A stretch of 64,000 nucleotides of DNA from Streptomyces sp. 135 (GCF_020026305.1 NZ_CP075691.1:7192001-7256000), one strand, 5' to 3'; shown: positions 1 through 9,005, counted from the stretch's first letter. The notes: a model not told the origin generated them from the letters alone. Translations and numbers: made by a program.

Positions 1-2
1 AC

Positions 3-851
3 GGCGACAAGGGCCTGGTCCTGCCCCAGGCCTGGTCGGCGAACCTGCTGGGCAGCCCGTACGTACGAGTGATCGGTTCGACGTACGACCTGGAGACGAT
101 CAACGCGATCGACTTCCTGATGAAGGAGAAGGGCCTCAAGAAGGGCGACAAGCTCGGGCACGTCTACTTCGAGGGCGACTACGGCGAGAGCGCCCTGAAG
201 GGCTCCAAGCACATGGCCGAGAAGGCGGGCCTCACCGTCGTCGAACAGAAGATCAAGCCGACGGACAACGACATGACCGCGCAGGTCTCCGCCCTGAAGA
301 AGGCCGGGGTCAAGGGCGTCGTGATCAGCGCGGGCCCCCGCCAGGCGGCCTCCCTGGTAGGCGTCGCCGCGGCCGGCCGCTTCGATGTCCCGGTCATCGG
401 CAACAACTCGGCGTTCGCCCCGCAGCTCCTCGCCACGCAGGCGGGCCCCGCCCTGGAGAAGAACTACTACGTGGCCTCGCCGACGCTGCCGATCGGCGCG
501 GACACGGCGGCGGCGAAGAAGCTCGTCGCCGACTACAAGAAGGCCCACCCCAAGGACGCGCTCGACAACGGAGTCGTGGCGGGCTGGACGGCGGCCTCCG
601 TCTTCGGTGAGGCCCTGAAGAAGGCGTGCGAGGACAAGGACCTCACGCGGGACGGCGTCGGCAAGGCCCTGCTGACCCTGGACGCCTTCGACTCCGGCTT
701 CGGCGTCCGGCAGGACTTCACCGACCCGAAGGCGCCCTCCTCCAAGGAGAGCGTGATCCTCCGCCCGGACAAGAAGGCGACCGGCGGCATGCAGGTGGTC
801 CGGGAGCCGGGCGCGGCCCAGGCGGCGCGGGGCTACACGGCCGGCAGCTGA
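3..851 (+). CDS. ABC transporter substrate-binding protein, branched-chain amino acid type (5' end missing)
   Basis: The reading frame is open from the left edge (first full codon at 3), so this is the C-terminal 282 residues of a longer protein. The fold reads as a type-1 periplasmic binding protein of the Leu/Ile/Val family (Peripla_BP_6): the alternating pattern around GHVYFEGDYGESALKG, VSALKKAGVKGVVISAG and VVAGWTAASVFGEALKKA is typical of the second lobe and hinge. It would capture an amino acid or small amide outside the membrane and deliver it to an ABC permease, which should lie upstream of this window. No permease or ATPase gene follows. It ends 9 bases before a strong terminator and is convergent with pssA. 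The ligand cannot be told from sequence. Confidence 0.85.
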   Translation, partial: GDKGLVLPQAWSANLLGSPYVRVIGSTYDLETINAIDFLMKEKGLKKGDKLGHVYFEGDYGESALKGSKHMAEKAGLTVVEQKIKPTDNDMTAQVSALKKAGVKGVVISAGPRQAASLVGVAAAGRFDVPVIGNNSAFAPQLLATQAGPALEKNYYVASPTLPIGADTAAAKKLVADYKKAHPKDALDNGVVAGWTAASVFGEALKKACEDKDLTRDGVGKALLTLDAFDSGFGVRQDFTDPKAPSSKESVILRPDKKATGGMQVVREPGAAQAARGYTAGS

Positions 852-859
852 CGGCACGG

Positions 860-895
860 AAAAGGGGCCCGAACCGAATGGTTCGGGCCCCTTTT
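860..895. terminator. Strong bidirectional hairpin terminator
   Basis: Sixteen-base perfect arms (860-875 and 880-895) enclose a four-base GAAT loop. The arms begin with A4 on one side and end with T4 on the other, so the hairpin has a T-tract in both directions. It sits between the convergent binding-protein gene and pssA and can end both transcripts. Confidence 0.93.
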
Positions 896-927
896 GCCGG
901 GTACAGAGGTTGAGCCGGGTACAGAGG

Positions 928-1782
928 CTACGGCAACTGCGCGGCCCGGGCCTCGCGCCGGTTGCCCCGGAAGTTGTTCACCCGTCGGGCGGTGGCGAAC
1001 AGGGGGATCACCGCGCCGAGGACCGCCTGGAGCGCGCAGCCGGTCTGCAGGAGCAGCTGGCCGCCGGGCGCGTCGAACGCCCAGGCCGCGAGGAGCCCCA
1101 TGGCCGCCACGATCCACGCGAGCATGGCCACCGCGAGGGGACCGCGCGGCTTCGGGTACTCGACGCGGCTGACCATGAGCCAGGCCGTGCCGAGGATCGC
1201 GAGGAGCGTCGCCACGAAGGGCAGCTCAAGGAGCACGATCGAGACGACCGTGAGGGCACCGAAGGGTGATGGCATGCCCTGGAAGGTGCCGTCCTTCACG
1301 GTCACGCAACTGAACCGCGCGAGCCGCAGCACCACCGCCAGGAGCACCACGATCGCGCCCACCGCCGCCACGCGCTGGTGCGCGTCGTCCGCGACCATGC
1401 CGTAGACGAGGACGAAGTACGCCGGCGCAAGGCCGAAGCTGATCAGGTCCGAGAGGTTGTCCAGCTCGGCGCCCATCGGCGAGGACCGCAGCTTGCGCGC
1501 CACGAGCCCGTCGAAGAGGTCGAAGACGGCCGCGCAGAGCATCAGGATCACGGCGGTCGCGGCGGAGTGCCGCGCCATGCCGCTCTCGGTGCTGCCCTGG
1601 AGGTACGGCGTGAGGATGCCCGTGGTGGTGAAGTACACCGCCATGAACCCGCACGTGGCGTTGCCGAGGGTGAGGGTGTCCGCTATTGAGAGGCGCAACG
1701 AGAGGGGCATCTCCTCGTCGGCCTCGTCCTCCAGGGCCTCGGGCACCCAGCCCGTCTGGGTCTCAGGATCAACCACGGTCAA
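928..1782 (-). CDS. pssA: CDP-diacylglycerol--serine O-phosphatidyltransferase
   Basis: Integral membrane enzyme that joins serine to CDP-diacylglycerol to make phosphatidylserine, the precursor of phosphatidylethanolamine. The CDP-alcohol phosphatidyltransferase signature is intact: D88, D91, G92, A95, R96, G104, D108 and D112 fit D-x2-DG-x2-AR-x8-G-x3-D-x3-D. Several hydrophobic helices follow, and the first 25 residues are acidic and cytosolic. The start is a TTG at 1782 (a GTG two codons later is possible). It overlaps the 3' end of psd by 14 bases, so the two genes are translationally coupled and the product is handed straight to the decarboxylase. 284 residues. Confidence 0.93.
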   Translation of the reverse strand: MTVVDPETQTGWVPEALEDEADEEMPLSLRLSIADTLTLGNATCGFMAVYFTTTGILTPYLQGSTESGMARHSAATAVILMLCAAVFDLFDGLVARKLRSSPMGAELDNLSDLISFGLAPAYFVLVYGMVADDAHQRVAAVGAIVVLLAVVLRLARFSCVTVKDGTFQGMPSPFGALTVVSIVLLELPFVATLLAILGTAWLMVSRVEYPKPRGPLAVAMLAWIVAAMGLLAAWAFDAPGGQLLLQTGCALQAVLGAVIPLFATARRVNNFRGNRREARAAQLP

Positions 1783-2425
1783 TGCGAGTCACCCCAGCCA
1801 CGGTCTTCTGACCGACCTCGACGTCCACCTCGACACCCTCCGGGAGGTAGATGTCGACACGCGAGCCGAAGCGGATCAGGCCGATCCGCTCGCCCTGCTC
1901 CACCTTCGTGCCCTGCGGCACGTACGGCACGATGCGCCGCGCGACCGCGCCCGCGATCTGGATCATCTCGATGTCGCCGAGCTCGGTGTCGAAGTGCCAG
2001 ACAACGCGTTCGTTGTTCTCGCTCTCCTTGTTGAACGCCGGGACGAACCCGCCGGGGATGTGCTCCACGGACGTCACCGTGCCCGCGAGGGGCGCGCGGT
2101 TGACGTGGACATTCAGCGGGCTCATGAAGATGGCGACGCGGGTCCGCCCGTCCTTCCACGGCATGATGCTCTGCACCACGCCGTCGGCGGGGGAGATGAC
2201 CCGGCCCTGAGCGATCTCGCGCTCGGGGTCGCGGAAGAACCACAGCATCCCCGCCGCCAGCGCGGTGGCGGGGACGGCGACGGCCGCCGCGCCCTTGGAA
2301 CGGCGCGCGCGGGCGAGGCTGAGTGCCGCGGTGGCGACGGTCGGCAGGAGCCACGGCGATGCTCCGCGAGCAAGGCGTCCCGTGAGAATGCCGTCGCGTG
2401 GTGCAGAGGTTTGGCTGTGGGGCAT
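1769..2425 (-). CDS. psd: Phosphatidylserine decarboxylase (short form)
   Basis: Converts phosphatidylserine to phosphatidylethanolamine at the membrane. At 218 residues it is the short, single-domain type. The self-cleavage site is G187-S188 in RFGSRV; cleavage there would turn Ser188 into the pyruvoyl group. An N-terminal hydrophobic stretch (about 23-65) anchors the beta chain, and the SPADG motif at 79-83 and VHVNR at 106-110 are typical of the family. Start ATG at 2425. First gene of the psd-pssA operon. Confidence 0.92.
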   Translation of the reverse strand: MPHSQTSAPRDGILTGRLARGASPWLLPTVATAALSLARARRSKGAAAVAVPATALAAGMLWFFRDPEREIAQGRVISPADGVVQSIMPWKDGRTRVAIFMSPLNVHVNRAPLAGTVTSVEHIPGGFVPAFNKESENNERVVWHFDTELGDIEMIQIAGAVARRIVPYVPQGTKVEQGERIGLIRFGSRVDIYLPEGVEVDVEVGQKTVAGVTRIDRG

Positions 2426-2596
2426 GGATGACCTTCGTAGCGGATGATGCCGCGCGGTGATACGGGGGACGGCGGCTTTCTCCGGATGCTATCGGTTGCG
2501 AGGCACAACTGGGCAAGCCAGGAAGCCGAGTCGGCGGCCGAAGAGTGTTGACAGGGTGTGATCTTCTTCGCGAAGAAAACGCCCTAAACCGGGCAT
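2426..2596. promoter_or_regulatory. Intergenic region upstream of psd, with a 14-bp palindrome
   Basis: 170 bases separate the end of the ethylmalonyl-CoA block from psd. A perfect palindrome, TTCTTCGCGAAGAA, lies at 2564-2577, close behind the acyl-CoA dehydrogenase stop. It could be a weak terminator or an operator; with no loop beyond CGCG, an operator is at least as likely. The psd promoter must lie here, but I see no convincing -35/-10 pair. Confidence 0.35.
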
Positions 2597-3802
2597 CTAG
2601 CCCTGGAATCGATACTCTTCGAGCAGTCGACGACCAATGATCATTTTCTGGATCTCGGCGGTACCTTCACCGATCAGCAGCATCGGAGCCTCCCTGTAGA
2701 GGCGCTCGATCTCGTACTCCTTCGAGAAGCCGTAACCGCCGTGAATCCTGAACGCGTCCTCGACGACTTCCTTGCAGTATTCGGAGGCGAGGTACTTCGC
2801 CATCCCCGCTTCGAGGTCGTTTCGCTCCCCGGAGTCCTTTTTGCGTGCTGCGTTGACCATCATCGCATGGGCGGCCTCGACCTTGGTAGCCATCTCGGCC
2901 AACTTGAACTGGATCGCCTGATGCTGGGCGATCGGCTTGCCGAAAGTGTGGCGTTGCTGGGCATACGAGACACCGAGCTCGAACGCACGCTGAGCGACAC
3001 CGCAGCCACGCGCCGCGACGTTCACTCGGCCCACTTCGACACCGTCCATCATTTGGTAAAACCCTCGGCCGGTGACTCCGCCGAGTACACGATTGGCCGG
3101 AATTCGCAGGTCGTCCATGATGAGCTCGGTGGTATCGACACCCTTGTAGCCCATCTTGTCGATCTTGCCCGGGATGGTCAGGCCGGGACGGACCTCGCCG
3201 AAGCCCGGTTCCTTCTCCACGAGGAACGTGGTCATCGACTTGTGGGGGGCGGTGCCCTCAGGGTGTCCTTCGTCACTCCGGCACAGTACGGCCACCAGAG
3301 TGGACGTACCGCCGTTCGTGAGCCACATCTTCTGACCGTTCAGGACATAGTCGTCGCCGTCCTTGACACCCTTCGATGTGATCGCCGACACATCGGAGCC
3401 GAGCCCCGGCTCCGACATCGAGAACGCGCCGCGCACCTCGCCGGCCGCCATGCGCGGAAGGAAGGTCTCCTTCTGCTCCTGCGTGCCGTGCTGCTTGAGC
3501 ATGTAGGCGACGATGAAGTGGGTGTTGATGATGCCGGAGACCGACATCCAGCCACGCGCTATCTCCTCGACGCACAGCGCGTACGTGAGCAGCGACTCGC
3601 CCAGGCCGCCGTACTCCTCCGGGATCATCAGGCCGAACAGGCCCAACTCCTTGAGACCGTCGACGATTGCCTGCGGGTACTCGTCGCGGTGTTCGAGCTC
3701 GGTGGCGACAGGGATGATCTCCTTGTCCACGAAGTCCCGGACGGTGGAGAGGATCTCCTGCTGGATGTCGGTGAGACCGGCGGTCTGGGCAAGTCGGGTC
3801 AT
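2597..3802 (-). CDS. mcd: Acyl-CoA dehydrogenase, probable (2S)-methylsuccinyl-CoA dehydrogenase
   Basis: Flavin-dependent acyl-CoA dehydrogenase of 401 residues. It shows the usual FAD and substrate motifs (EPGLGSDVSAITS around 150, YFAPM-type region replaced by WLTNGG, RHTFGKPIAQHQ) and the catalytic base Glu379 in LIGEGTAEIQ. Its place as last gene of the ccr-ecm-mcl-mch block implies oxidation of methylsuccinyl-CoA to mesaconyl-CoA. The characterised Rhodobacter Mcd is clearly longer, with an extra N-terminal region absent here, so the assignment rests on context. It starts 4 bases after mch in the same direction. A general short-chain acyl-CoA dehydrogenase is the alternative. Confidence 0.8.
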   Translation of the reverse strand: MTRLAQTAGLTDIQQEILSTVRDFVDKEIIPVATELEHRDEYPQAIVDGLKELGLFGLMIPEEYGGLGESLLTYALCVEEIARGWMSVSGIINTHFIVAYMLKQHGTQEQKETFLPRMAAGEVRGAFSMSEPGLGSDVSAITSKGVKDGDDYVLNGQKMWLTNGGTSTLVAVLCRSDEGHPEGTAPHKSMTTFLVEKEPGFGEVRPGLTIPGKIDKMGYKGVDTTELIMDDLRIPANRVLGGVTGRGFYQMMDGVEVGRVNVAARGCGVAQRAFELGVSYAQQRHTFGKPIAQHQAIQFKLAEMATKVEAAHAMMVNAARKKDSGERNDLEAGMAKYLASEYCKEVVEDAFRIHGGYGFSKEYEIERLYREAPMLLIGEGTAEIQKMIIGRRLLEEYRFQG

Positions 3803-3806
3803 GACG

Positions 3807-4319
3807 TCACTTCTCCTGGGACTTCAGCTCCGGGCGGCCGGGCTGCTCGCCGCCGCGCTCCTTGATGTACGTCTCGGTGGGCACCATCACCTTGCGGCGG
3901 AACACGCAGACCAGGGTGCCGTCCTGCTTGTAGCCCTTGGTCTCCACGTAGACGATCCCGCGGTCCGACTTGGACCTGGAAGGCGTCTTGTCCAGGACGG
4001 TCGTCTCGCCGTAGATCGTGTCGCCGTGGAACGTCGGCGCCACGTGCTTGAGCGACTCGACCTCCAGGTTGGCGATCGCCTTGCCGGAGACGTCGGGCAC
4101 GGACATGCCGAGGAGCAGCGAGTAGATGTAGTTGCCCACGACGACGTTCTTCCCGAAGTCGGTCGTCTTCTCCGCATAGTTGCTGTCCATGTGGAGGGGG
4201 TGGTGGTTCATGGTGAGCAGACAGAAGAGGTGGTCGTCGTACTCGGTGACCGTCTTCCCGGGCCAGTGCTTGTACACGGCGCCGACTTCGAACTCTTCGT
4301 AGGTGCGGCCGAACTGCAT
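3807..4319 (-). CDS. mch: MaoC-family mesaconyl-CoA hydratase
   Basis: 170-residue hot-dog-fold hydratase of the MaoC type. The stretch NHHPLHMDSNYAEKT carries the Asp/His hydratase signature (substrate loop H-x2-D-x5-A). In the ethylmalonyl-CoA pathway this enzyme adds water to mesaconyl-CoA to give beta-methylmalyl-CoA. I chose the ATG at 4319 (MQFGRTYEEF) because it aligns with the family N terminus; extending the frame upstream would run deep into mcl. It lies 5 bases downstream of mcl and 4 upstream of mcd, in one transcript. Assignment is from fold plus neighbours. Confidence 0.85.
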   Translation of the reverse strand: MQFGRTYEEFEVGAVYKHWPGKTVTEYDDHLFCLLTMNHHPLHMDSNYAEKTTDFGKNVVVGNYIYSLLLGMSVPDVSGKAIANLEVESLKHVAPTFHGDTIYGETTVLDKTPSRSKSDRGIVYVETKGYKQDGTLVCVFRRKVMVPTETYIKERGGEQPGRPELKSQEK

Positions 4320-4324
4320 GTGTC

Positions 4325-5289
4325 TTACGCCTCCGGGGCCTCGAACTTGGAGGTGCGGGTCATGCCGGCGGCACGCCCCTTGCCCGAGATGACCAGCGCC
4401 ATCTTCCGGCTGGCCTCGTCGATCATCTCGTCGCCGAGCATCGCCGAGCCCTTCTTGCCGCCGGCCTCGGACGTGTAGTACTCGTACGCGTCCAGGATCA
4501 GTTCGGCGTGGTCGAAGTCCTCCTGGGAGGGCGAGAAGACCTCGTTGGCGGCCTCGACCTGACCGGGGTGCAGCACCCACTTGCCGTCGAAGCCGAGCGC
4601 CGCTGCGCGGTTCGCGACCTCGCGGTAACCGTCGACGTTCTTGATCTGGAGGTACGGGCCGTCGATCGCCTGGAGGTTGTTGGCGCGGGCCGCCATCAGG
4701 ATCTTCATCAGGATGAAGTGGTAGGCGTCCGCCGGGTAGCCGGGCGGCTGCTCGCCGACGACCAGGGACTTCATGTTGATGGAGGCCATGAAGTCGGCCG
4801 GGCCGAAGATGATCGTCTCGACGCGCGGGGACGCCTCGGCGATGGCGTTGACGTTGTTGAGGCCGCGCGCGTTCTCGATCTGCGCCTCGATGCCGATCTT
4901 GCTTACTCGAAGCCCATCGTCTTCTCGATCTGGGTGAGCAGGAGGTCGAGGGCGACGATCTGGTCGGCCGTCTGCACCTTCGGCAGCATGATGCAGTCGA
5001 GGTTCTGGCCGGCGCCCTCCACGACGGTCACGACGTCGCGGTACGTCCACTCGGTCGTCCAGTCGTTGACGCGCACCACCCGCGTCTTGCCCGTCCAGTC
5101 GCCCTCGTTGAGGAACTTGACGATGGTGTGCCGGGCCTCCGGCTTGGCGAGCGGCGCGCAGGCGTCCTCCAGGTCCAGGAAGACCTGGTCGGCGGGGAGG
5201 CCCTGGGCCTTCTCCAGGAAGCGGGGGTTGCTTCCCGGCACCGCGAGACAGGAGCGGCGCGGGCGCAGACGGTTGATGGGCGCGGTCAT
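4325..5289 (-). pseudogene. mcl: L-malyl-CoA/beta-methylmalyl-CoA lyase (HpcH/HpaI family), split by a one-base frameshift
   Basis: CitE-like aldolase that cleaves beta-methylmalyl-CoA to glyoxylate and propionyl-CoA and acts on malyl-CoA. The N-terminal 128 residues (5289 to 4903) contain the start of the barrel and the acidic metal/CoA motif FLDLEDA, then stop at TAA. The rest (VSKIGIEAQIENARG, FGPADFMASINM, VLHPGQVEAANEVFSPS) continues one frame over to 4325. Adding a single C near 4906 on the plus strand (a run of one C where two are expected) restores 321 residues with no other change. The four-base overlap with ecm and the good coding quality of both halves suggest either a sequencing error or a very recent mutation. 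Confidence 0.88.
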
Positions 5290-7313
5290 GCGGGGACCTC
5301 CAGAGGGTCGAGCTTGTTCGCTTTCCGGATCTCGTCGACGATACGGCCGATGATCTCCGTGATGCCGAAGTCCTTGGGGGTGAAGACGGCGGCCACGCCC
5401 GCCGCCAGCAGGTCCTCGGCGTCACTGTTGGGGATGATGCCTCCCGCGATCACGGGAATGTCGTGGGCGCCCGCCTCGCGCAGGCGCACCAGGACGTCCG
5501 GCACCAGCTCGGCGTGCGAGCCGGAGAGGATCGACAGGCCCACCGCGTGCACGTCCTCGGCGAGCGCCGCGTCGACGATCTGCTCCGGCGTGAGCCTGAT
5601 CCCCTGGTAGACGACCTCGAAACCGGCGTCCCGCGCGCGCACCGCGATCTGCTCGGCGCCGTTGGAGTGCCCGTCCAGGCCGGGCTTGCCCACCAGGAAG
5701 CGGAGCTTGCCGGTGCCGAGGTCGGCGGCCGTCTTCGCGACCTTGTCGCGGACCAGGGCGAGCGGCGTGCCCTCCTCCGCGGTGACGGCCACCGGAGCAC
5801 TGGAGACGCCCGTGGGCGCCCGGTACTCGCCGAAGACCTCCCGCAGGGCGCCCGCCCACTCGCCGGTCGTCACACCGGCGCGTGCGCACTCCAGGGTGGC
5901 TTCCATGAGGTTGCCCGTCCCCGCGGCGACTTCCTTGAGCCGCTCCAGGGCCTTGCACGGGCGGGGGTGGTTGAACGGCGGCTGGTAGCGGTTGTCGCGC
6001 CAGTCCTTGAGGGCGTTCACCACGCGCGCCTCGACCGCCGGGTCGACCGTCATGATCGCCGCGTCCAGGTCGGCGGTGAGCGGGTTCGGCTCGGTGGACT
6101 CGTAGGAGTTCACCCCGACGATCTTCTCCTCGCCGGACTCGATCCGCGCCCGGCGCTCGGCGTGCGAGGAGACGAGCTGCGACTTGAGATAGCCGGACTC
6201 GACGGCGGCCATCGCGCCGCCCATCTGTTCGATGCGGTCCATCTCCGCGAGGGACTCCTCGACCAGGGACGCGACCTTGGCCTCGATGACGTGCGAACCG
6301 TCGAAGATGTCCTCGTACTCCAGTAGGTCGCTCTCGTGTGCGAGGACCTGCTGGATGCGCAGGGACCACTGCTGGTCCCACGGGCGCGGCAGGCCGAGCG
6401 CCTCGTTCCAGGCGGGGAGCTGCACGGCACGCGCGCGTGCGTCCTTGGAGAGGGTGACGGCCAGCATCTCAAGGACGATCCGCTGGACGTTGTTCTCGGG
6501 CTGCGCCTCCGTCAGGCCCAGCGAGTTGACCTGCACGCCGTAGCGGAAGCGGCGCTGCTTGGGGTCCTCGATGCCGTACCGCTCGCGCGTGACCTGATCC
6601 CATATCCGCCCGAACGCCCGCATTTTGCACATCTCCTCGATGAAGCGGACACCCGCGTTCACGAAGAAGGAGATGCGGGCCACGACGTCCCCGAACTTCT
6701 CCTCGGGAACCTGCCCCGAGTCGCGCACGGCATCGAGGACCGCGATGGCGGTGGACATCGCGTACGCGATCTCCTGGACCGGTGTGGCCCCCGCCTCCTG
6801 GAGGTGGTAGCTGCAGATGTTGATGGGGTTCCACTTGGGGATGTGGGCCACCGTGTACGTGATCATGTCGGTGGTCAGGCGCAGCGACGGCACCGGCGGG
6901 AAGACGTGCGTCCCGCGCGAGAGGTACTCCTTGACGATGTCGTTCTGCGTCGTCCCCTGGAGCTTGGTGATGTCCGCGCCCTGCTCCTCCGCGACCACCT
7001 GATAGAGCGCCAGAAGCCACATGGCGGTGGCGTTGATCGTCATCGAGGTGTTCATCTGCTCCAGGGGGATGTCCTGGAACAGCCGTCGCATGTCGCCGAG
7101 ATGCGAGACGGGGACGCCGACCCGGCCGACCTCACCGCGGGCGAGGATGTGGTCGGGGTCGTAGCCGGTCTGGGTGGGCAGGTCGAACGCGACCGAGAGG
7201 CCCGTCTGGCCCTTGGCGAGGTTGCGCCGGTACAGCTCGTTGGACGCCTCCGCCGTGGAATGACCGGCGTACGTCCGCATGAGCCACGGCCGGTCCTTCT
7301 GGCGCTCTGTCAT
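5286..7313 (-). CDS. ecm: Ethylmalonyl-CoA mutase (coenzyme B12-dependent, MeaA type)
   Basis: 675-residue fused mutase. A methylmalonyl-CoA mutase-type TIM barrel occupies roughly residues 1-530 (AGHSTAEASNELYRR and FDLPTQTGYDPDH at the N terminus). A B12-binding domain with D547-G-H549-x2-G gives the lower axial His549, and GLSILSGSH follows. It rearranges ethylmalonyl-CoA to methylsuccinyl-CoA. Related methylmalonyl-CoA mutases use a separate small subunit or a longer protein; this single-chain size and its position right after ccr point to Ecm/MeaA. The start overlaps nothing upstream: ccr ends 22 bases away. Confidence 0.93.
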   Translation of the reverse strand: MTERQKDRPWLMRTYAGHSTAEASNELYRRNLAKGQTGLSVAFDLPTQTGYDPDHILARGEVGRVGVPVSHLGDMRRLFQDIPLEQMNTSMTINATAMWLLALYQVVAEEQGADITKLQGTTQNDIVKEYLSRGTHVFPPVPSLRLTTDMITYTVAHIPKWNPINICSYHLQEAGATPVQEIAYAMSTAIAVLDAVRDSGQVPEEKFGDVVARISFFVNAGVRFIEEMCKMRAFGRIWDQVTRERYGIEDPKQRRFRYGVQVNSLGLTEAQPENNVQRIVLEMLAVTLSKDARARAVQLPAWNEALGLPRPWDQQWSLRIQQVLAHESDLLEYEDIFDGSHVIEAKVASLVEESLAEMDRIEQMGGAMAAVESGYLKSQLVSSHAERRARIESGEEKIVGVNSYESTEPNPLTADLDAAIMTVDPAVEARVVNALKDWRDNRYQPPFNHPRPCKALERLKEVAAGTGNLMEATLECARAGVTTGEWAGALREVFGEYRAPTGVSSAPVAVTAEEGTPLALVRDKVAKTAADLGTGKLRFLVGKPGLDGHSNGAEQIAVRARDAGFEVVYQGIRLTPEQIVDAALAEDVHAVGLSILSGSHAELVPDVLVRLREAGAHDIPVIAGGIIPNSDAEDLLAAGVAAVFTPKDFGITEIIGRIVDEIRKANKLDPLEVPA

Positions 7314-7335
7314 GTCCCGCTGCTCCTTAGGGCGT

Positions 7336-8673
7336 TCAGACGTTCCGGAAGCGGTTGATGGCGTCGATGTGCCGGGCGCGCTTCTCCGGGTCGCGGACGC
7401 CGAGGCCCTCCTGGGGGGCGAGGGCGAGGACGCCGACCTTGCCCTGGTGGAGGTTGCGGTGGACGTCGTAGGCGGCCTGGCCGGTGTCCTCCAGGGAGTA
7501 CACCTTCGAGAGCGTCGGGTGGATCTTGCCCTTGGCGATGAGGCGGTTGGCCTCCCAGGCCTCGCGGTAGTTGGCGAAGTGGGAGCCGATGATGCGCTTC
7601 AGCGACATCCACAGGTAGCGGTTGTCGTACTCGTGCATGTAGCCCGAGGTCGAGGCGCAGGTGGTGATGGTGCCGCCCTTGCGGGTGACGTACACGCTCG
7701 CGCCGAAGGTCTCGCGGCCGGGGTGCTCGAAGACGATGTCGATGTCCTCGCCGCCGGTCAGCTCGCGGATGCGCTTGCCGAAGCGCTTCCACTCCTTGGG
7801 GTCCTGGGTGCGCTCGTCCTTCCAGAACTTGTAGCCCTCGGCGTTGCGGTCGATGATCGCCTCGGCGCCCATGGCGCGGCAGATTTCCGCCTTCTGCGGG
7901 CTGGAGACCACGCAGATGGGGTTGGCCCCGCCGGCGAGCGCGAACTGCGTGGCATAACTGCCGAGTCCGCCGCTGGCGCCCCAGATCAGGACGTTGTCGC
8001 CCTGCTTCATGCCGGCGCCGTTGCGCGAGACGAGCTGGCGGTAGGCGGTGGAGTTCACCAGGCCCGGCGAGGCGGCCTCCTCCCAGCTCAGGTGGTCGGG
8101 CTTCGGCATCAGCTGGTTGGACTTGACGAGTGCGATCTCCGCCAGGCCGCCGAAGTTGGTCTCAAAACCCCAGATGCGCTGCTCGGGGTCGAGCATCGTG
8201 TCGTTGTGGCCGTCGGAGGACTCCAGCTCGACGCTCAGGCAGTGCGCGACGACCTCGTCGCCGGGCTTCCAGGAGTTCACGCCGGCGCCGGTGCGCAGCA
8301 CGACGCCCGCGAGGTCGGAACCGATGATGTGGTACGGCAGATCATGGCGCTTGCTCAGCTCGCTGAGCCGGCCGTAGCGCTCCAGGAAGCTGAAGGTGGA
8401 GACCGGCTCGAAGATCGAGGTCCACACCGAGTTGTAGTTGACCGAGGAGGCCATGACGGCCACCAGGGCCTCGCCGGGGCCGAGTTCGGGGAGCGGCACG
8501 TCGTCGAGGTGGAGCGACTTGCGCGGGTCCTTGTCGCGCGTCTCCAGGCCCGCGAACATCTCCGTCTCGTCCTTGTGCACGGTGATCGCGCGGTACGAGT
8601 CCGGGAGGGGCAGAGCGGCGAAGTCGGCGGACTGTGCGTCCTGCGACTGAATCGCGTCCAGGATTTCCTTCAC
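7336..8673 (-). CDS. ccr: Crotonyl-CoA carboxylase/reductase
   Basis: Key enzyme of the ethylmalonyl-CoA pathway, which reductively carboxylates crotonyl-CoA with NADPH and CO2. In Streptomyces its product also feeds polyketide synthases as an extender unit. It is an MDR-superfamily protein of 445 residues with the nucleotide-binding loop WGASGGLGSYATQFA, preceded by SWEEAASPGLVNSTAYRQL. I place the start at GTG 8673 (VKEILDAIQSQ): a GGAGG box sits at 8681-8685, seven bases upstream, and the family N terminus matches. First gene of the ccr-ecm-mcl-mch-mcd run. Confidence 0.95.
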   Translation of the reverse strand: MKEILDAIQSQDAQSADFAALPLPDSYRAITVHKDETEMFAGLETRDKDPRKSLHLDDVPLPELGPGEALVAVMASSVNYNSVWTSIFEPVSTFSFLERYGRLSELSKRHDLPYHIIGSDLAGVVLRTGAGVNSWKPGDEVVAHCLSVELESSDGHNDTMLDPEQRIWGFETNFGGLAEIALVKSNQLMPKPDHLSWEEAASPGLVNSTAYRQLVSRNGAGMKQGDNVLIWGASGGLGSYATQFALAGGANPICVVSSPQKAEICRAMGAEAIIDRNAEGYKFWKDERTQDPKEWKRFGKRIRELTGGEDIDIVFEHPGRETFGASVYVTRKGGTITTCASTSGYMHEYDNRYLWMSLKRIIGSHFANYREAWEANRLIAKGKIHPTLSKVYSLEDTGQAAYDVHRNLHQGKVGVLALAPQEGLGVRDPEKRARHIDAINRFRNV

Positions 8674-9005
8674 GGTGTTGCCTCCGGCTAAGAAGCGGTC
8701 TGGGGAGAACGCTGCTCGACGTTTCGTGGGGTGCTGGCGGGGCTTTGGAGGTGTGCCGTCGGTTCGGCCAAGGGGGTGGAGCTCGGCAACGCCTTGGTGG
8801 GGCGTGAGAGGTGCCTGTGACGCAGGCGTCCGGACGCGCAAGCCGTGGCTTGAGGGGACAGCCGGCGTACGGATGATCTCTGCACGCCGGCCGCCCGGAC
8901 AACATCAACGTATGGCACCGCGTGCCAGTCGGCAAGACACTGGGTGCCAGTATTTTTTGACCGATGATCGATCAGTGCAGGTCAGAGGGGTGTCACGGCA
9001 TGACG
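8674..9005 (-). promoter_or_regulatory. Control region upstream of ccr with clustered dyads
   Basis: About 330 bases without a gene. Three dyads lie within 72 bases: TGGCAC-CGC-GTGCCA at 8913-8927, ACTGG-GTG-CCAGT at 8939-8951, and a perfect TGATCGATCA at 8965-8974 framed by TGACC (8958) and GGTCA (8980). GTGCCAGT is repeated at 8922 and 8944, 22 bases apart, which puts the copies on one face of the helix. This is a good candidate for binding of the adjacent TetR regulator or a fatty-acyl/acetate regulator. No clear -10/-35 could be assigned. Confidence 0.55.
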
